Of a stretch of DNA of 64,000 nt, positions 1 to 12,053 are shown piece by piece. Each line of letters starts with the position of its first letter. The stretch's first letter is position 1. A program made the position numbers and the translations under genes. The stretch covers positions 186,001-250,000 of the forward strand of contig CP099426.1 of NCBI GenBank assembly GCA_024114885.1, given 5' to 3'. The notes beneath the pieces were generated by a model. That model was not told where the DNA came from and ran no database searches. It saw only the letters and a list, made by a program, of their open reading frames with translations. The DNA is from Septoria linicola (lineage: Eukaryota; Ascomycota; Dothideomycetes; Mycosphaerellales; Mycosphaerellaceae).

Positions 1-1058
1 AGCAGCCAAGTTTTGAGTCTTTGCTCTTCGGCCTTCTTCGCTTTGAGCTCATCGGCCTTGCGGCTCAGCTCTTCAACGACCGAGTCGGTGAGTGTGCCAT
101 ATCCTTCCTGTTCCTCTCTTTCTCGCAACAAGCGATGAAAGTATTGGCTCTCGTCCAGGAAGCCACTTTGCTCTAGCTCCTCCACAGCGTCTTCAATCAG
201 CTCCTCTTCGTTGACGATGCGCAGCGCGAAACAACCAATAATGCCAGTTGCAAGTAGAAAAATGCCCAAGAACAAGAAGAACTTGTGCACGTTCACGTCT
301 CCTTTCGTGCCATCTGCTCTCGTCTCGTATAGTAGCTGACTTCCCACCTGTGCTTGCCACATGCCACTCAGACCAAAACATGCGATTGGCAATGCGAGCG
401 CAATGCCTTTATACTTCCCTCGCCCAAAATTCTTTGCGCAGGTCGTGACTGCAGACAAGTACATCAGACTCGTGCCCATGCCAATGAAAATGAAGGCCAC
501 TACCATGGCGCAGTATGGCCAGCCCGTGCCGCCTAGCTCAGGCGGTGGCCCACTCTTGTAGTCAAATGCGGCGAGCAAATAGCCCACGCCAAAGAAGGAG
601 CCTGCCAGCAGACTCGGAATGCCCGGTCCAAATCGATCGCACATCATGCCCCAGATTGGCACGGGCAGATACATGGCGATTTCGGCCGTGATACTGATGC
701 CATTGACCTGCAACTGGCTATAATGCAATCGATGCTGGAAGAGAGGCGCATAGAGACTGTAGGCTGTGATGCTACCCGCTCCGAGAGTGTTGATTAGTGC
801 CCACGCGAAACTGCCATATCGCCATAGCTCCTTCCTGAAGCGTTCGCGATCTTTGTCGACGATGCCTTCTGCTATATCAGAGAAGAACGATCCGGCATAA
901 CTATGGTCTTCAGATGATCGTGGCCGACTGCTGCTGGCATCTCGACTGCGATCTGGCGCAAGGAGCGGCTTTCCGCCGGGCGTGTAGTCGAGCTTGTCAA
1001 TGGCGGCGCTGCTATTCTCGCGCACTCTGCTCGACGGGCGTGAGCTGGATGGTGCCAT
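1..1058 (-). CDS. MCH1: MCH1-like major facilitator transporter (3' end outside window)
   Basis: One uninterrupted frame of 352 codons runs from an ATG at 1058 off the left edge, so the C-terminus is missing. The N-terminal 75 residues are Ser/Arg-rich and cytosolic in character. Hydrophobic helices follow, including WALINTLGAGSITAYSLYAP, an MFS loop with MMCDRFGPGIPSLLAG (the D-R-x-G motif between TM2 and TM3), then AMVVAFIFIGMGTSLMYLS and FFLFLGIFLLATGIIGCFAL. The end present here is a charged loop rich in Glu and Lys, the usual central loop of a 12-TM carrier. Order and motifs fit the fungal MCH1 group, monocarboxylate-transporter homologues of the vacuolar membrane whose substrate is unclear. 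The family call comes from remembered motif patterns and was not searched. The gene diverges from the UNC-45 homologue across 369 bp. Confidence 0.8.
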   Translation of the reverse strand, partial: MAPSSSRPSSRVRENSSAAIDKLDYTPGGKPLLAPDRSRDASSSRPRSSEDHSYAGSFFSDIAEGIVDKDRERFRKELWRYGSFAWALINTLGAGSITAYSLYAPLFQHRLHYSQLQVNGISITAEIAMYLPVPIWGMMCDRFGPGIPSLLAGSFFGVGYLLAAFDYKSGPPPELGGTGWPYCAMVVAFIFIGMGTSLMYLSAVTTCAKNFGRGKYKGIALALPIACFGLSGMWQAQVGSQLLYETRADGTKGDVNVHKFFLFLGIFLLATGIIGCFALRIVNEEELIEDAVEELEQSGFLDESQYFHRLLREREEQEGYGTLTDSVVEELSRKADELKAKKAEEQRLKTWL

Positions 1059-1427
1059 CGCGGCGTGGTCGGTGGGAACAGATATGGGGAGAGGTAGCGT
1101 GGGAAGGTGGGCGGAGGCGTGATGCTGCTGCTGCTGCTGCTGCTGTTGTCGTTCAGGTGCCCATCTTCGGGTCTATCTGTGCTCCTCCATGCTATATGCT
1201 GCCACTAGGAATGCCGACAAAGTCTTTTCCAAGACGTGTGTCTGGCTGACCGCTCTGTCTTCGATGCGATACTGGCTCCACACCGGCTGGCACGCGACGA
1301 GGTTGCCTGATGACGATATATATGCACACGGACCGCGTTGGCGGACTTCCGCTCCGCGGGCTCTTGACATTCACACTTTAGCTTCATTTTCTGCACGTCT
1401 TTCCTGTTCGGGGAATAATGGCAGATC
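1059..1427. promoter_or_regulatory. Divergent upstream region between MCH1-like and UNC-45-like genes, with a TGC repeat
   Basis: This 369-bp stretch separates two genes that point away from each other, so it should hold both promoters and 5' leaders. It contains an uninterrupted run of about seven TGC units at 1123-1145, which reads as GCA in the sense of the MCH1-like transcript. It also contains a CT-rich stretch just before the UNC-45 start. No TATA box is convincing. Confidence 0.6.
1123..1145. repeat. TGC trinucleotide microsatellite
   Basis: About 7.7 perfect TGC units sit in the 5' leader or promoter of the MCH1-like gene. An antisense frame turns them into poly-Ala, which is a shadow. 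Such tracts usually vary in length between isolates. Confidence 0.85.
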
Positions 1428-3936
1428 ATGGCATCAAACGAGATACAAGGCAGAGTCACGCAGCTTCTTGGAAAGTCTGATGACGCCGCCACTGGTGGTG
1501 ACCTGCAAACGGCTTTTGAGACTCTGAAGGAGGCGTCTCACCTCGATCCGGAAAATGCTCGCGTGAAAGATGCTCTAGTGGCATTGGAGAAGCGAGAAAG
1601 GACCGGCGACGCCATCAATCTCCTTCGAAGCTACCTGGGCACTGGTCCATCAGGCGACGGCGAGAAGGCACTGCATGCTCTACGGCAAAAGCACCTACCT
1701 AAGCAGGAGGCCGAAGAGGCTCTCAGCTTGCTGCTTGACCGGCCACAGCGAGAGCCGCGAGCTCTTGACTTGCTTGATACTTTGACAGCCACCTTGATCT
1801 ATCGCAGTAAGGATGTTCAGCACGTTCTTATGCTCAACTTCAATAAGCCTGTCACTGAGCTGTTTGAACTGCTGTACGAGCGTGGACCAGAAAGTCTCAA
1901 AGCATTTTGCACGACTCCTTTGAACGAGGCGCTATGGGATGCCAAAGACTCTCAAGCGCGAGCGCAGAGGGATTTATTTACATTGTGCATTGCTAAGCTC
2001 ATGGACTCGGATGTCCGCCACCCAGAACGTCTGATGCAGGTTGTGGCCAGACAGCTTGCAGTTGCACCCACGAATATCGAGACGATCATCGATGCCGATG
2101 TGTTGGAAGTGATTCTGGACTCCCTGGACATTCGTCTCGATCAAGCATTGCGAAGTCAAGCCATGTTGGCAACATCGAAAGCGCTCGAGTCGACCAAGGA
2201 AAAAGGCGAGCAACTGTTTGGACAGTATCTAGCTGCGAAAGTGGGCAAGCAGACCATTGACGACTTTATCGTTGCCTTCTCCTCTGCAACTGCCGTCTTC
2301 CCTATGATACCTGCTACCGCAGCACAACTATTCATGACTGATGGATTCGTACAACAGCTTGTGCCGAACCTTGAGAGAAACTTCGAGTCAGGCAGTCAAG
2401 GTAAAAGGTAAGTCTGACCAATTGGAATGGGCTTGCACATGGAAACATATGCTGAAGAACGGTAGGAAGAGTGCAACACTTGAAGTCGCTGCACTGGAGC
2501 TATTGAGTGCTGCATGTGTAGACAAGGCATGCCGAGAAGCCATTGATCGATATTGCTCACCATGGCTACGAAATCTGTCAGACGAGGCTGAAGGAAAGCA
2601 CAAAGCTCTCGCATCACTCGTCCTCGCAAAGATTAATGCTTCATCTTCCGAAGAGGTCACTTCCAGATTGGCCGATTTAGTCCTGGTCAATGAAGTCAAC
2701 AAAGACCAGGCCATAGAAGGTCTAGCATACACCACGCTTCAGCCCAAGGTGAAAGAAGACATTGCTGGCAATGCGAACCTGCTCAAGCGACTTGTTTTGG
2801 CACTGACCGACCGGCCCAGCGCAGCATTTGGGTGTCTCACAATTTTCGCGAATTTGACCACTTATCGGCCTCCCAAGACGGCAGAGCAAAAGAAGATGGA
2901 GCAACTCAAAGCATATGCCAATCAGCAGAAGCAAGCCGCGGACGATCCTCTCGACAATGATGGTTTCGTGACTGCGCGAGCGAAGAAGCTGCTTGACGCG
3001 GATATCGTACCTGCCCTCGTTGCGAACTGTAAGCAGACAAGCTCTCCCACCAATATCGCAATGGTCGTCAAGACACTGCTCGCGATCGCCAAAGAGCAGA
3101 AACACCGGACCAAGATGGTCTCTCAAGGCGCTGTAAAGCTGCTACTACAGATTCGAGAGCGAATCGCGAAAACCGACAAGTCTACAGCTGAAGCTTCCAT
3201 CATCGACCGGAATGCATCTCATGCACTCGCTCGTTTACTCGTCTCCGTCAATCCTGCTCATGTCTTCTCTGCTGCTTTACTAGCCAGCACAGCAGTTAGC
3301 TCTCTGATTCCGCTCCTCACATACGACACGGATGCCGAGCAGCGCGACCTCCTACCCACCTTCGAAGCTCTCCTCGCACTGACCAATCTCGCATCGATGG
3401 AAGACCCTGTAGCGAGAGACGTACTCGTGCGCTCTGCAGCCTTTGACAAGCTGGGGGATCTCCTCTTCTCAAGCAACGTTCTTGTACAACGTGCAAGTGT
3501 GGAGCTTGTCTGCAATCTGATGGCTTCACCTTCTGGTGTGGCCAAATACGCAGACGGCTCTCAAGACGCCAAGCGTCGGCTACACGTCTTGCTAGCCCTC
3601 TCCGATGCTGATGACCTTGCGACTCGACGTGCCGCGGGAGGAGCTCTGGCTATGTTGACGGAGTGGGATAGTGCAGTCACTGCCGTGCTAGACCACAAGA
3701 AAGGCGTGGAACTACTTGTTGGAATGTGCGAAGATGAAAGCGATGAGATGAAGCACAGAGGCTTTGCGTGTGTGAACAATCTCGTCAGCGCTCCTGCAGA
3801 CGTTGGTGAGAGGGCAGTGAAAGTGCTCAAGGATGAAGCAGATGGGCTCCTAGATGCTATGAAGGATGCCCTGAGAAAGACCAAGAATCAAGACGTCCTC
3901 GCTCTGGGCGTTGAAGTGCTGAAACAGCTGCAGTAG
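1428..3936 (+). CDS. SHE4: UNC-45/Cro1/She4-type myosin chaperone (UCS/armadillo protein)
   Basis: Two exons, 1428-2407 and 2466-3936, are separated by a 58-nt intron (gtaagt...ggtag) and give 816 residues. The splice restores a continuous armadillo-repeat protein (GKR|KSATLEVAALELLSAA). The C-terminal two thirds carry the UCS-domain pattern, with AIEGLAYTTLQPKVKEDI, an AAFGCLTIFANLT segment, a charged loop with AKKLLDADIVPALVANCK, and late repeats with RRAAGGALAMLT and KHRGFACVNNLV. UCS proteins fold and stabilise myosin heads through Hsp90/Hsp70 and act in the cytosol. Fungal members lack the animal TPR module; the N-terminus here is a short helical region. The start is the ATG at 1428. An earlier ATG at 1418 is out of frame and opens a 20-codon uORF ending at 1480, overlapping the start. 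Confidence 0.85.
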
Positions 3937-4780
3937 ATCGGCAGTAGGCTGCGTGCATCAGTGTGTCGCGATACTATACAAGACCATCTCGAAGCTGCGA
4001 AATGCTCAATTAATGAGCAGCTACGCCTAAAACGGCTAAGCGGACATCTCGTAGGGCAGAGATCGTTGCAGCAATGTAGTCGTGCCCAGCCTCGTGTCTT
4101 TACGATCAAAAGGGCTGCCACCCGTTCTTGCATGAAGATCGCAGCCAGCGTATGAGGTGAGTATGACTTCGATAGATCCAGAAAGCATTGCAACAGCGCT
4201 ATCGACAAGGAGAGCTGTCACACGTGCGTCGCAAGTGAACATCAATGTTGTATCTATCAACACTGCACAGAGTGTCCGGTGTAGTCCTTCAAGGTTTACT
4301 GAGATCCGGCTTTCTATCACAAAGCCACCTCTTGCCCACAGCTATACTCCAAACAAACTTGAAGCTCGCATATGATAAGTAATGACATTTCTAGATCACA
4401 TAGTAATCACCGACAACAGCAAACGAATCCATACGTGCTGCTGGACCCGTCCCATAAGTAAATGCAGTCAACCCTAACAGAGTCACAAAGTAGTGGTCGC
4501 GGTATACTGCGGCGATCGAACATCGCTGGACAGGTTAAGCTGACGAAGTGTACTACTGCACTTTTACAGCAGTGCGGCTTCTTGGAGGAGTTTGCTATTG
4601 TTGGCCCAGACGCTGGTGGCAGAGTAGTTGTTCGTGACGTGCTGACGCAGAGAGCTTGAAGCGCCCGGCCAGCACTCCGCTCAATGAAGGAAGCCCGTCC
4701 CATCTACGCTGAAGACGTTGGTCACGATCCCAGCGACTGCGCTTCGCACTAACAGCAACACATGTGTCAGTCTTGGCATC
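3937..4780. other. Intergenic, no supported gene
   Basis: The 3' ends of the UNC-45-like gene and of the ABC transporter converge here. Only short, low-quality open frames are present. No tRNA, repeat or protein motif was seen. Confidence 0.6.
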
Positions 4781-7700
4781 TCAACAAGTCATCCCCGCAC
4801 ATGCATGCGAAGCACTTCCCGAGAACCGGAGAGGATCCAACATAGCGAGGTTCCATAAGAGCATATGGCCCTCTCGAAAAGATGAGGGACACCACTGGCA
4901 GACGCACCAGCGATCGTGGAGACAAAGAAGAGACAACTTACGAGCTTCTTATACATTCCATCTTGAATTGCAAGCAGCTCTTGATGAGTTCCGCTCTCGG
5001 CTACTCTGCCGCCGTCAAGGACGAAAATTTGATCGCAGTCTCGGATTGTGGAAAGACGCTGTGGAACACACATTTGTTAGCCAGTCTCTGGGCCTGATCT
5101 CGAATAGAGTCGGTGTCGCATCGGAAGGGTAAAGAGAGGAAGACGGATAGACTCACGTGAGCAACACTGATAACCGTCCGACTGCCAGCCACACCCTTGA
5201 GTGTGTTCTGAATCAACTAAAGTAAAGGAAGAGAAATTAGCTCCGTCCGCGAATCATCCCACTACGCGCACAGTAGAGTGCACAAGAGACAGAGACGAAA
5301 GAGGACGTCGTAAAACAGTGCGTGCTTTTTTCTCCTCGTCGCTCCCACTCACTCACCTTCTCCGACACACTATCCAAAGCGGAACTCGCCTCATCCAGCA
5401 ACAACACCTCCGGATCGCGCATCAGGGCTCTCGCGATACAGATCCGTTGCTTCTGCCCCCGCTCAACTCGGTACCTTTTCTGCCGCATTCGGTCTGGAAG
5501 CCCTCGGGAAGCGAGGCGATGAAGTCGTAGATGTTGGCGTCTTTTGCGGCGCGGATGATGAGAGACTGTTGGGTTTGTTCTTCGGAAGGGGAAGCGGAAG
5601 CGGAAACAGAAAGGGTGGATGTGATTGCGAGATCTGTGCCGGGGTGCTTTTCGGACTCGTGAATAGCCTCGTTGGAGTGATCGAGGGCGGCGGCACCCAG
5701 AGCGATGTTCTCTGCGATCGTGCCTTGGTATAGATTGGGTTCTTGGGAGACGAGAGCGAGGCGTGATCGGTAGGTCGACAGTCGAAGCGTGGGCAAAGGG
5801 ACGAGTTTGGTTCTTGTGCTTTCTGCGTCTGCTCTGTCGCCTTGGACGCCACTGACAAGAAGAGTGCCGCTGGTAGGATCGTAGTATCTCTCGAGGAGGT
5901 TAATGGTCGTGGATTTCCCGCAGCCTGAGCCGCCGACGAATGCTACGGACGTTTTGGGTTTGATCTGTTGGACATCAAATTTGCAATGTGTACATTATTG
6001 GCAAGTCTTTACTCACATGTAGCTCGAGGTTCTGCAGTACCGGGATCTGGGGTCGCAGCGGGTAGTTGAATTCGACCTTATCGAACGAGAACTCGCCCAA
6101 ACAATGATCTGGATCGGGAGCATCATCGCGGTCGGCTATCGTGGCAGTACTGCTGCGAAGCTTCAGTATATAGTTGCCGCCTGCAACTGCTCTGCTGATG
6201 TCTGGCATCGTCGTCAGCAACAATTTACTCCTTTGCGGACGACTCTCGTGTTTCCGGGACTCACTTGAAGTATACCCAAAAATCTGTCCTGCCGCATCTC
6301 CACCAAACGTCACCGCCAAATACACGACAAAGAACTGCTCCGTCGTATACTCGCCATCAGCCAAAAGATGTCCACCATACCAGAACGCCAGCCCGAAGAC
6401 CAGAAACTGAATCGACTCTGCCATAGCATACAAGAACATCGACAGCGAAACCTTGCCATACGACCGTTTCAGCAACGCTTCCAACGTCTCATCATATTCC
6501 CGCCAAACAGCATCTTCGATATTAAACGACACCACCGTCCGCATCGCAGCGACAGCCTGACTCGCAAATCGCGCACTATTCGCAAACACCGCCGTATTCT
6601 GATCATCAAACGCCATCTCGAGACGCAGTCGAAGCACTCCCGAGCCAAATATCAAGGGCAGTGTGCTCGTAACTACAAGCCCGAGTTTCCAGCCGTATGC
6701 GAGAGCGACCACGACGCACGAGATGAGCGTAACGATCACAATGATGATGAAGCAGAGATTGATACCGAGGAGCTCTTGAAGTCCGGTCGGATCGGTCGAG
6801 AGCCGCGATGCGAGAGATGCGGCTGCGTGCTCTGGGCGGTCGAAGAAGGAGATGTCTTGGCGGAGGAGCGAGGAGAGCATCTCCAAACGGTACTTTCGGG
6901 TTAAGTCCTGTTGGAGGGGAAGAAGCAGAGATTAGAGATGCGCGAGGAGGAGAGCGAGCGAGTGAGCCACTTTGTGTGTGTGTGTCCGACTCCATGAGAC
7001 ATCATGATTTCAAACGTACCTGTGAAATCTCATTCGTCACCCAACCCATGACAGCATACGTGATCAACGAAACTCCCGCGATGAGCAACAGCATCCCAGC
7101 ATAAAAGTCCACTGTGGTGCGAACGTCCGCCAGCGATGACAGTCCGAAGGCTGTGATGAGATGGGTCAGGATGATAGATAGAGCGGGGAACACGGCGCCT
7201 GTGGAAGAGAATATGGTCAGTCAGAGTTGGCGTTGTCAATACGAGATCGGAAGAAGAAAGAGAAAGCAGATGTCGTACAGACCTCCCAGGATGGACATCA
7301 GTGCAGCGACGAGGTACTCCCTCCAGAGATGGGAATTCTCGCCGAGGAATGTGGTCACGATGCCAGCGAGACTATGCTGTAGGAACTCGTGGTCGTGATA
7401 TCCAGTTCCGTCTTGCTTGGTTCCTTCACTTGCTGCTGATTGGTGTGTACCAGCAATCGTCAAGTCCACAAGTTTCTCTTCCTGCAGAGAGTCGACGTTA
7501 CGTGCATCAGCATACCGACCACAGTCGTCCAATGCTTCATACGCAGACGGCTTCGAAATCGGCACATCCAATCCTTGTGCTTTGACGAGCGTGGCATACG
7601 GACCATTATTCCCAATCAATTGCTGATGAGTACCTTGCTCTAGCACTTCTCCGTCGCCCATGACGATGATCTTGTCCGCCATTTTGACAGTCGCCAATTT

Positions 7701-9856
7701 GTGGGCAATGACTAGCGTGGTGCGTGATTTCGAAGCTTTGTTCAATGCGTCTTGGACGATGCTCTCGGATTGCGCGTCGAGGGCACCTGTGTCGTGATGA
7801 GCATATGGTCAGCCTTTGTGTACACTACAGTGAGAGAGAGACCGCGTGGGCTGTGTACCTACTTGTCGCTTCGTCGAGAAGTAGAATTGGAGGGTTGGAG
7901 ATGATGCTTCTGGCAATGGCGATTCTCTGTTTCTGGCCCCCTGATAGGAGGGTTGCTCTTTCGCCAACATTGGTGTCGTACTTCTATTGGGACGGGTCAG
8001 ACTTCGCGTCGTACAAGCTATGGTAGATATCTACGCACCTCGGGCAACTTTTCAATGAACTCAACGGCGTTCGCAGCTTTGCAGGCTTCGGTGACTAGCC
8101 TTCGCTTCGTCTCATGATCGGCGAACTCCATTTGAGTGCCCGTCAAGCCTTGAACCACGTTATTGTGTATGGTGTCGTTGAATAACACTGGCTCCTGTGG
8201 TGAGTGGTCAGTGTTTCGGTCTCTCCCTTAGTTCTGCACGACCAACTTGTTGCACCAATCGAAGCTGGTTTCTAAGCCAACGCATATTCAGTTCAGTGAT
8301 CGGCCGCCCGTCTAGCGTGATGTAACCAGCGTCTGGCTCGTACCACCTCTCCAAAAGAGCAATGATGGTTGATTTCCCAGATCCGCTAGCTCCGACGAGT
8401 GCTGTCACTTCACCCGCTGGACACTCGAACGAGATGTCATTGAGGACGCGGATGCCGGAACGAGAAGGATACGAGAAGCTGACTCCGTGGAATGCAATAC
8501 CACCAGCAACCTCTGGCAGTTTGTCGCCTGTATTGGAATCCGAAGGCTCACGATCCAGGACCTCAAATAGCTCAGACGCAGCAGCAGACGCTTGAATGAA
8601 AGCTGTGGCTGAGGGTGCTATCCGTGCGATTCCCGTGGATATCAGAAGCACCGTGAATACCACACTGCGCCAGTGGTCAGCAGAAGCAGTAGAGGCCAAT
8701 CAAGGCCACATTTACTCACATCCACAGAGCACCCACAGAGTCAATCTCTCCGGAACCATACATTCTCACTCCTTGCCAGAAGGCCACAGCATAAGGCATG
8801 TAGGAGAAGAACATGTCTCCACCATACATCGCGGCAAGACCTGGGCTCTTCTTGCATCCTATAGCTTTGGCATGCACAAGCTGTTGGTCAAATTTGCGAA
8901 GCAAGAACTCCTTTGCGCCGAATGCGTGAACAGTCTTGATACTCCCCAGCACTTCCTCGGCAAGGTTGGAAGCTCGGGAGTACACGCCCAGCAAATCTTC
9001 CTCGATCTGTGCTTCTTGGCTTCCTAAAAATCCTTGCACAACGAAGAATGGCAATACGCCCACGGCAGTGATAATGAGCATGAGTTTCCAGGACTGCATG
9101 CAGCCTATCACGAAAGATCCAGCAATCATTGCAATGGCCTGGATCACATGTCCGAGTTTGGAAGATATGCCGGCGTTGATGAGGTTGACGTTGGTCGTGG
9201 CTTTGACAGCGACTGCTCCCGGCCCGAGCAAGTCGACATAGGAGATGTCTTGTTGGAGGATGATTCGAAAAAACTCAGAGCGAATGTTCTTGCTCGTCTG
9301 AAGAGCGGTAATGGTAAATGTGACCTAAGATATCCACGTTAGGGAATGGCGAGGAAGAGAATTGAGCTGGTGAGGAAACGTTGGCTTACTCCAGAGACAT
9401 AAGTCAATAAAAGCTTGGCGATGAAAAGATATACAAACCAAAGGCTAACCTCAACTCAGTAACTGGCCCAATCTCTTGGCTCTGCGGCAAGTATACTTAC
9501 GTGTAGCTGTTCACATCTTCCCGGAAATCCTGCGCAGTGTTCACCCCTGATCCAAAATCCGTGAACTTTGAGATGAAGTTCCCAAACACGACGGCCATGA
9601 GAGGCTGTGTCACGCCAGCTCCAATGGCAGAGATAACGCCTATGATGAGCAATGCCACGTCACGGCTGCGGGTATATTTGTATATACGCTTGGGAGATCA
9701 AGATTGTCAGTAAGTGCAGCGGTAAGTACTGGGGCTTCCAAAACCCACGAGGTAGCTGTATGGTACAGTCGCTGGTTCCGCATCATCGCCACCATTCTGC
9801 CCTTCTTGCGATGTTGTGCCTACCGCAGAAATCGCAGTCTTCTCCTGCAAGTCCAT
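4781..9856 (-). CDS. Full-size ABCB (MDR-type) transporter, frameshifted in the second ATPase domain
   Basis: Fourteen exons could be placed: 9856-9749, 9688-9501, 9444-9390, 9324-8720, 8664-8247, 8194-8039, 7983-7863, 7786-7283, 7198-7020, 6907-6265, 6201-6017, 5964-5357, 5216-5157 and 5058-4942. A last exon 4894-4781 is possible; without that splice the frame stops at 4789. The product is about 1,320 residues ordered TMD-NBD-TMD-NBD. The N-terminus is MDLQEKTAISAVG, then KYTRSRDVALLIIGVISA begins TMD1. NBD1 has Walker A GASGSGKST, signature LSGGQKQR and Walker B ILLLDEATSALD. NBD2 has Walker A GGSGCGKST, Walker B VLLLDEASSALD and a VAHRLST H-loop. All intron phases agree except for one missing base in the NBD2 signature (G run, plus-strand C at 5456-5460), which splits LSGG from QKQR and would stop translation at 5422. 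Family members export drugs, toxins or siderophores across the plasma membrane. Its position near an NRPS suggests export of that product (inference). The break may be real or an assembly error. Confidence 0.93.
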
Positions 9857-10500
9857 TATTGTGTTGGTGCATCAGACGCCGGGTATCAAGACGCGATCAG
9901 CGCTCCTGTGGATGAATCGCTGTGGCCCAATATCAGCTTTGTCACTCGTATAGATTCGACTTGAGGTATTGCAGGAGGCGTAAATCGATCGAGGCTGGAC
10001 TACAAACGGTATACCTTCGGTGCGAAATGATGCAGTGTGTCCTGGTCAGTGGCAAGCTTGAGTCCACACTAATTACGGATTGATTCGAGGCGCGCTATAT
10101 GGCGGACTTGGAGACTGGGTTGGGAACACGCCGTCAATCTCATGTCCTTTACGGAGTTTGACCCTCGGACTGGTATATATCGGTGCCGCTTCGGCTCGAA
10201 CATCAGCACTGTACACATTCGCCGATGTTACCAGGATCAGGCAAAGTGCGCAATCCTGGACGTTTGATCACTTTCGATCAAGCTTCAGTAGCCTGCCGCT
10301 TGAGGCGACCATGATTGAGCCAGAGTGGCCCACATTTGACTTTGCTGTATCTTGCGCTTGATACGTTCAATTACAAAAGCAGATCACACTCCTGATGGAG
10401 GCTACAACGGTCATATGCATCGGCTATTAGACTGGCCTTGAATTTGAAATGTCCCAGCCGGCTCCAGCTGCGATCTGTCATCAGAGTCTCCGCATGGTCA
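9857..10500. other. Intergenic upstream of the ABC transporter, no supported gene
   Basis: This 644-bp stretch lies between the ATG of the ABC transporter and the stop codon of the SET-domain gene, both on the minus strand. It should hold the transporter promoter. Plus-strand frames here look like noise and no motif was recognised. Confidence 0.6.
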
Positions 10501-12053
10501 CTACTCGCGCAAGAACGACTCGGATTGTACCGCCGCGTCTCGTAGCACGGCCTCGATAATCGCTACTTGCTCAGATCGGTATCGCTGAGCAAGGCGCTGT
10601 CTTCCATTTCTAGGCTCGCGCTCCTCTTTCAACAGGTCGCTCAGCATTCTTTTGACATGGTCGACCAGGAAAGCGGCTGTGGCCTGCTGATTGCGGCGAG
10701 AGGGTGGCGTGTCTGGGTCTTCTCGTAACGCAGCACGTTCTAGCAACGTGGCCACGTGGAAGGCCACCATTGAGACCAGCTTTGGATGAAAATGCCGCAA
10801 GGTACGTGATGGGTGGTTTGGATTGACTAGACCATGGGGATGGCGCAAGGGAGCACGAACGGTGACGAATGAGAGCAAAATCTCGTCGCTAGAGGCGTAG
10901 AAGTCGTCCGTAGTGGAGTTCGTGCTGAAGACCACGTGTGAAGGATGTACGGGCTTCGTTGTCTCGATGGGAGGGACCAAAACAAGCTCCGGAAACTCGT
11001 TCGCTGGAAGAATGAAACCAAAGTCCTTGAGCACTGTATATATCGTCAGAAAGGAGAGACGCCACGCTCGAGTGGGGCGATGACCTACAAACTGTGTTAC
11101 TCCATCGTTGAGTGTCTTTATCGTACGAATTCTCCACAGTCTGGCCAGGTGCCACGCGCATCGGCTTGGCTAGGCCTAAGCCCTCGTCAGTCAGGTCGTA
11201 TGCCAAGCCTGTATGCTGGTCGTGATTCAGCAAGTCCAAGATGGGCAATAGGACCTTGGGAACATCATCTATACACGCTCCAGATTTGAAAATCGGGTGA
11301 TATTCGTCCTTGATATTGGCAATGTCGCCCTCGATGGCCAGAGTTGAGAATGACCGTGAAATGAATATGTAGTGTGCCCAGAGCCCAAGGTGCCTACCGA
11401 AGGTCAGCGTTCCTTTCACACGGAGATGAAGCCACACTCACGATGTATACGCTGTGGTGTCCCAACCATAGTCTGCCAACTGAGTCAATGCATGGTCCCA
11501 GCGAGTCTCCAGGTCCCTTCTCTGTTTCGGAGTTTCATGACCGAGGTAAGTCCCATGAAGCCAGGAGAGATCTTCGTCCTCCCATATCAGAGGTATAGCA
11601 GTATCGTCTGCGTCGTCTGGTTGGGGCAGAGTCTGAATATATCTACCACGATACTTTAGTAACTGTCGTGAAGACACGCAGAGCTTGACCTCACGGGAAC
11701 CAAAAGCTTCGCTCTCCGAGAAGATAGTGCTGGACCAAGAATATGGCGCTCACGGTTTCATGATCGGCACAGGTATCGAGGAAGCGGCGAGGTAAAGGAG
11801 GAGCTTGAGGACAATAAGAAGAATCCAATTTTCCTGCTGCGATTGCGTTCCAGTACGAAAATGATGTCTTGTAGTTGATCCTGAGGAGCACATCCAGGGC
11901 ATCTATGCCTGGACCACTTGGATCTGCGATGGCCTCAATGCCTCTGTGTTCAGTTTGTATGAACTTCAGGTTCTTGTGAACGAAAGTCCCGTTCTGCTTC
12001 GCCCACTCCAGTAGTTGCGCACAACGATCATGCTTCACCGCTGAACTGTCCAT
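10501..12053 (-). CDS. SET-domain protein (SETD3/Rubisco-LSMT-like class)
   Basis: Four exons, 12053-11695, 11642-11442, 11393-11089 and 11033-10501, with introns of 52, 48 and 55 nt, give 465 residues. Splicing joins SFWF|PYIQTLPQP, AYTS|HLGLWAHYIF and NTVL|LKDFGFILP, each a typical stretch of the split-SET family. Visible landmarks are an N-terminal GIEAIADPSG (the R-G-I/A-D region of SET), the SET core LLPILDLLNHD with the N-H pair that binds S-adenosylmethionine, GQTVENSY before the last catalytic tyrosine region, and a helical C-terminal substrate-binding half. Such enzymes methylate lysine or histidine in non-histone proteins; the substrate cannot be inferred. The gene sits between an NRPS and an ABC transporter, but a cluster role is not shown. 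All splice sites are intact, unlike the neighbouring transporter. Confidence 0.82.

Noticed and set aside
914..1249. 111-codon plus frame with a poly-Ala tract
   Set aside because: It is antisense to the MCH1-like gene, and the Ala run is the TGC microsatellite.
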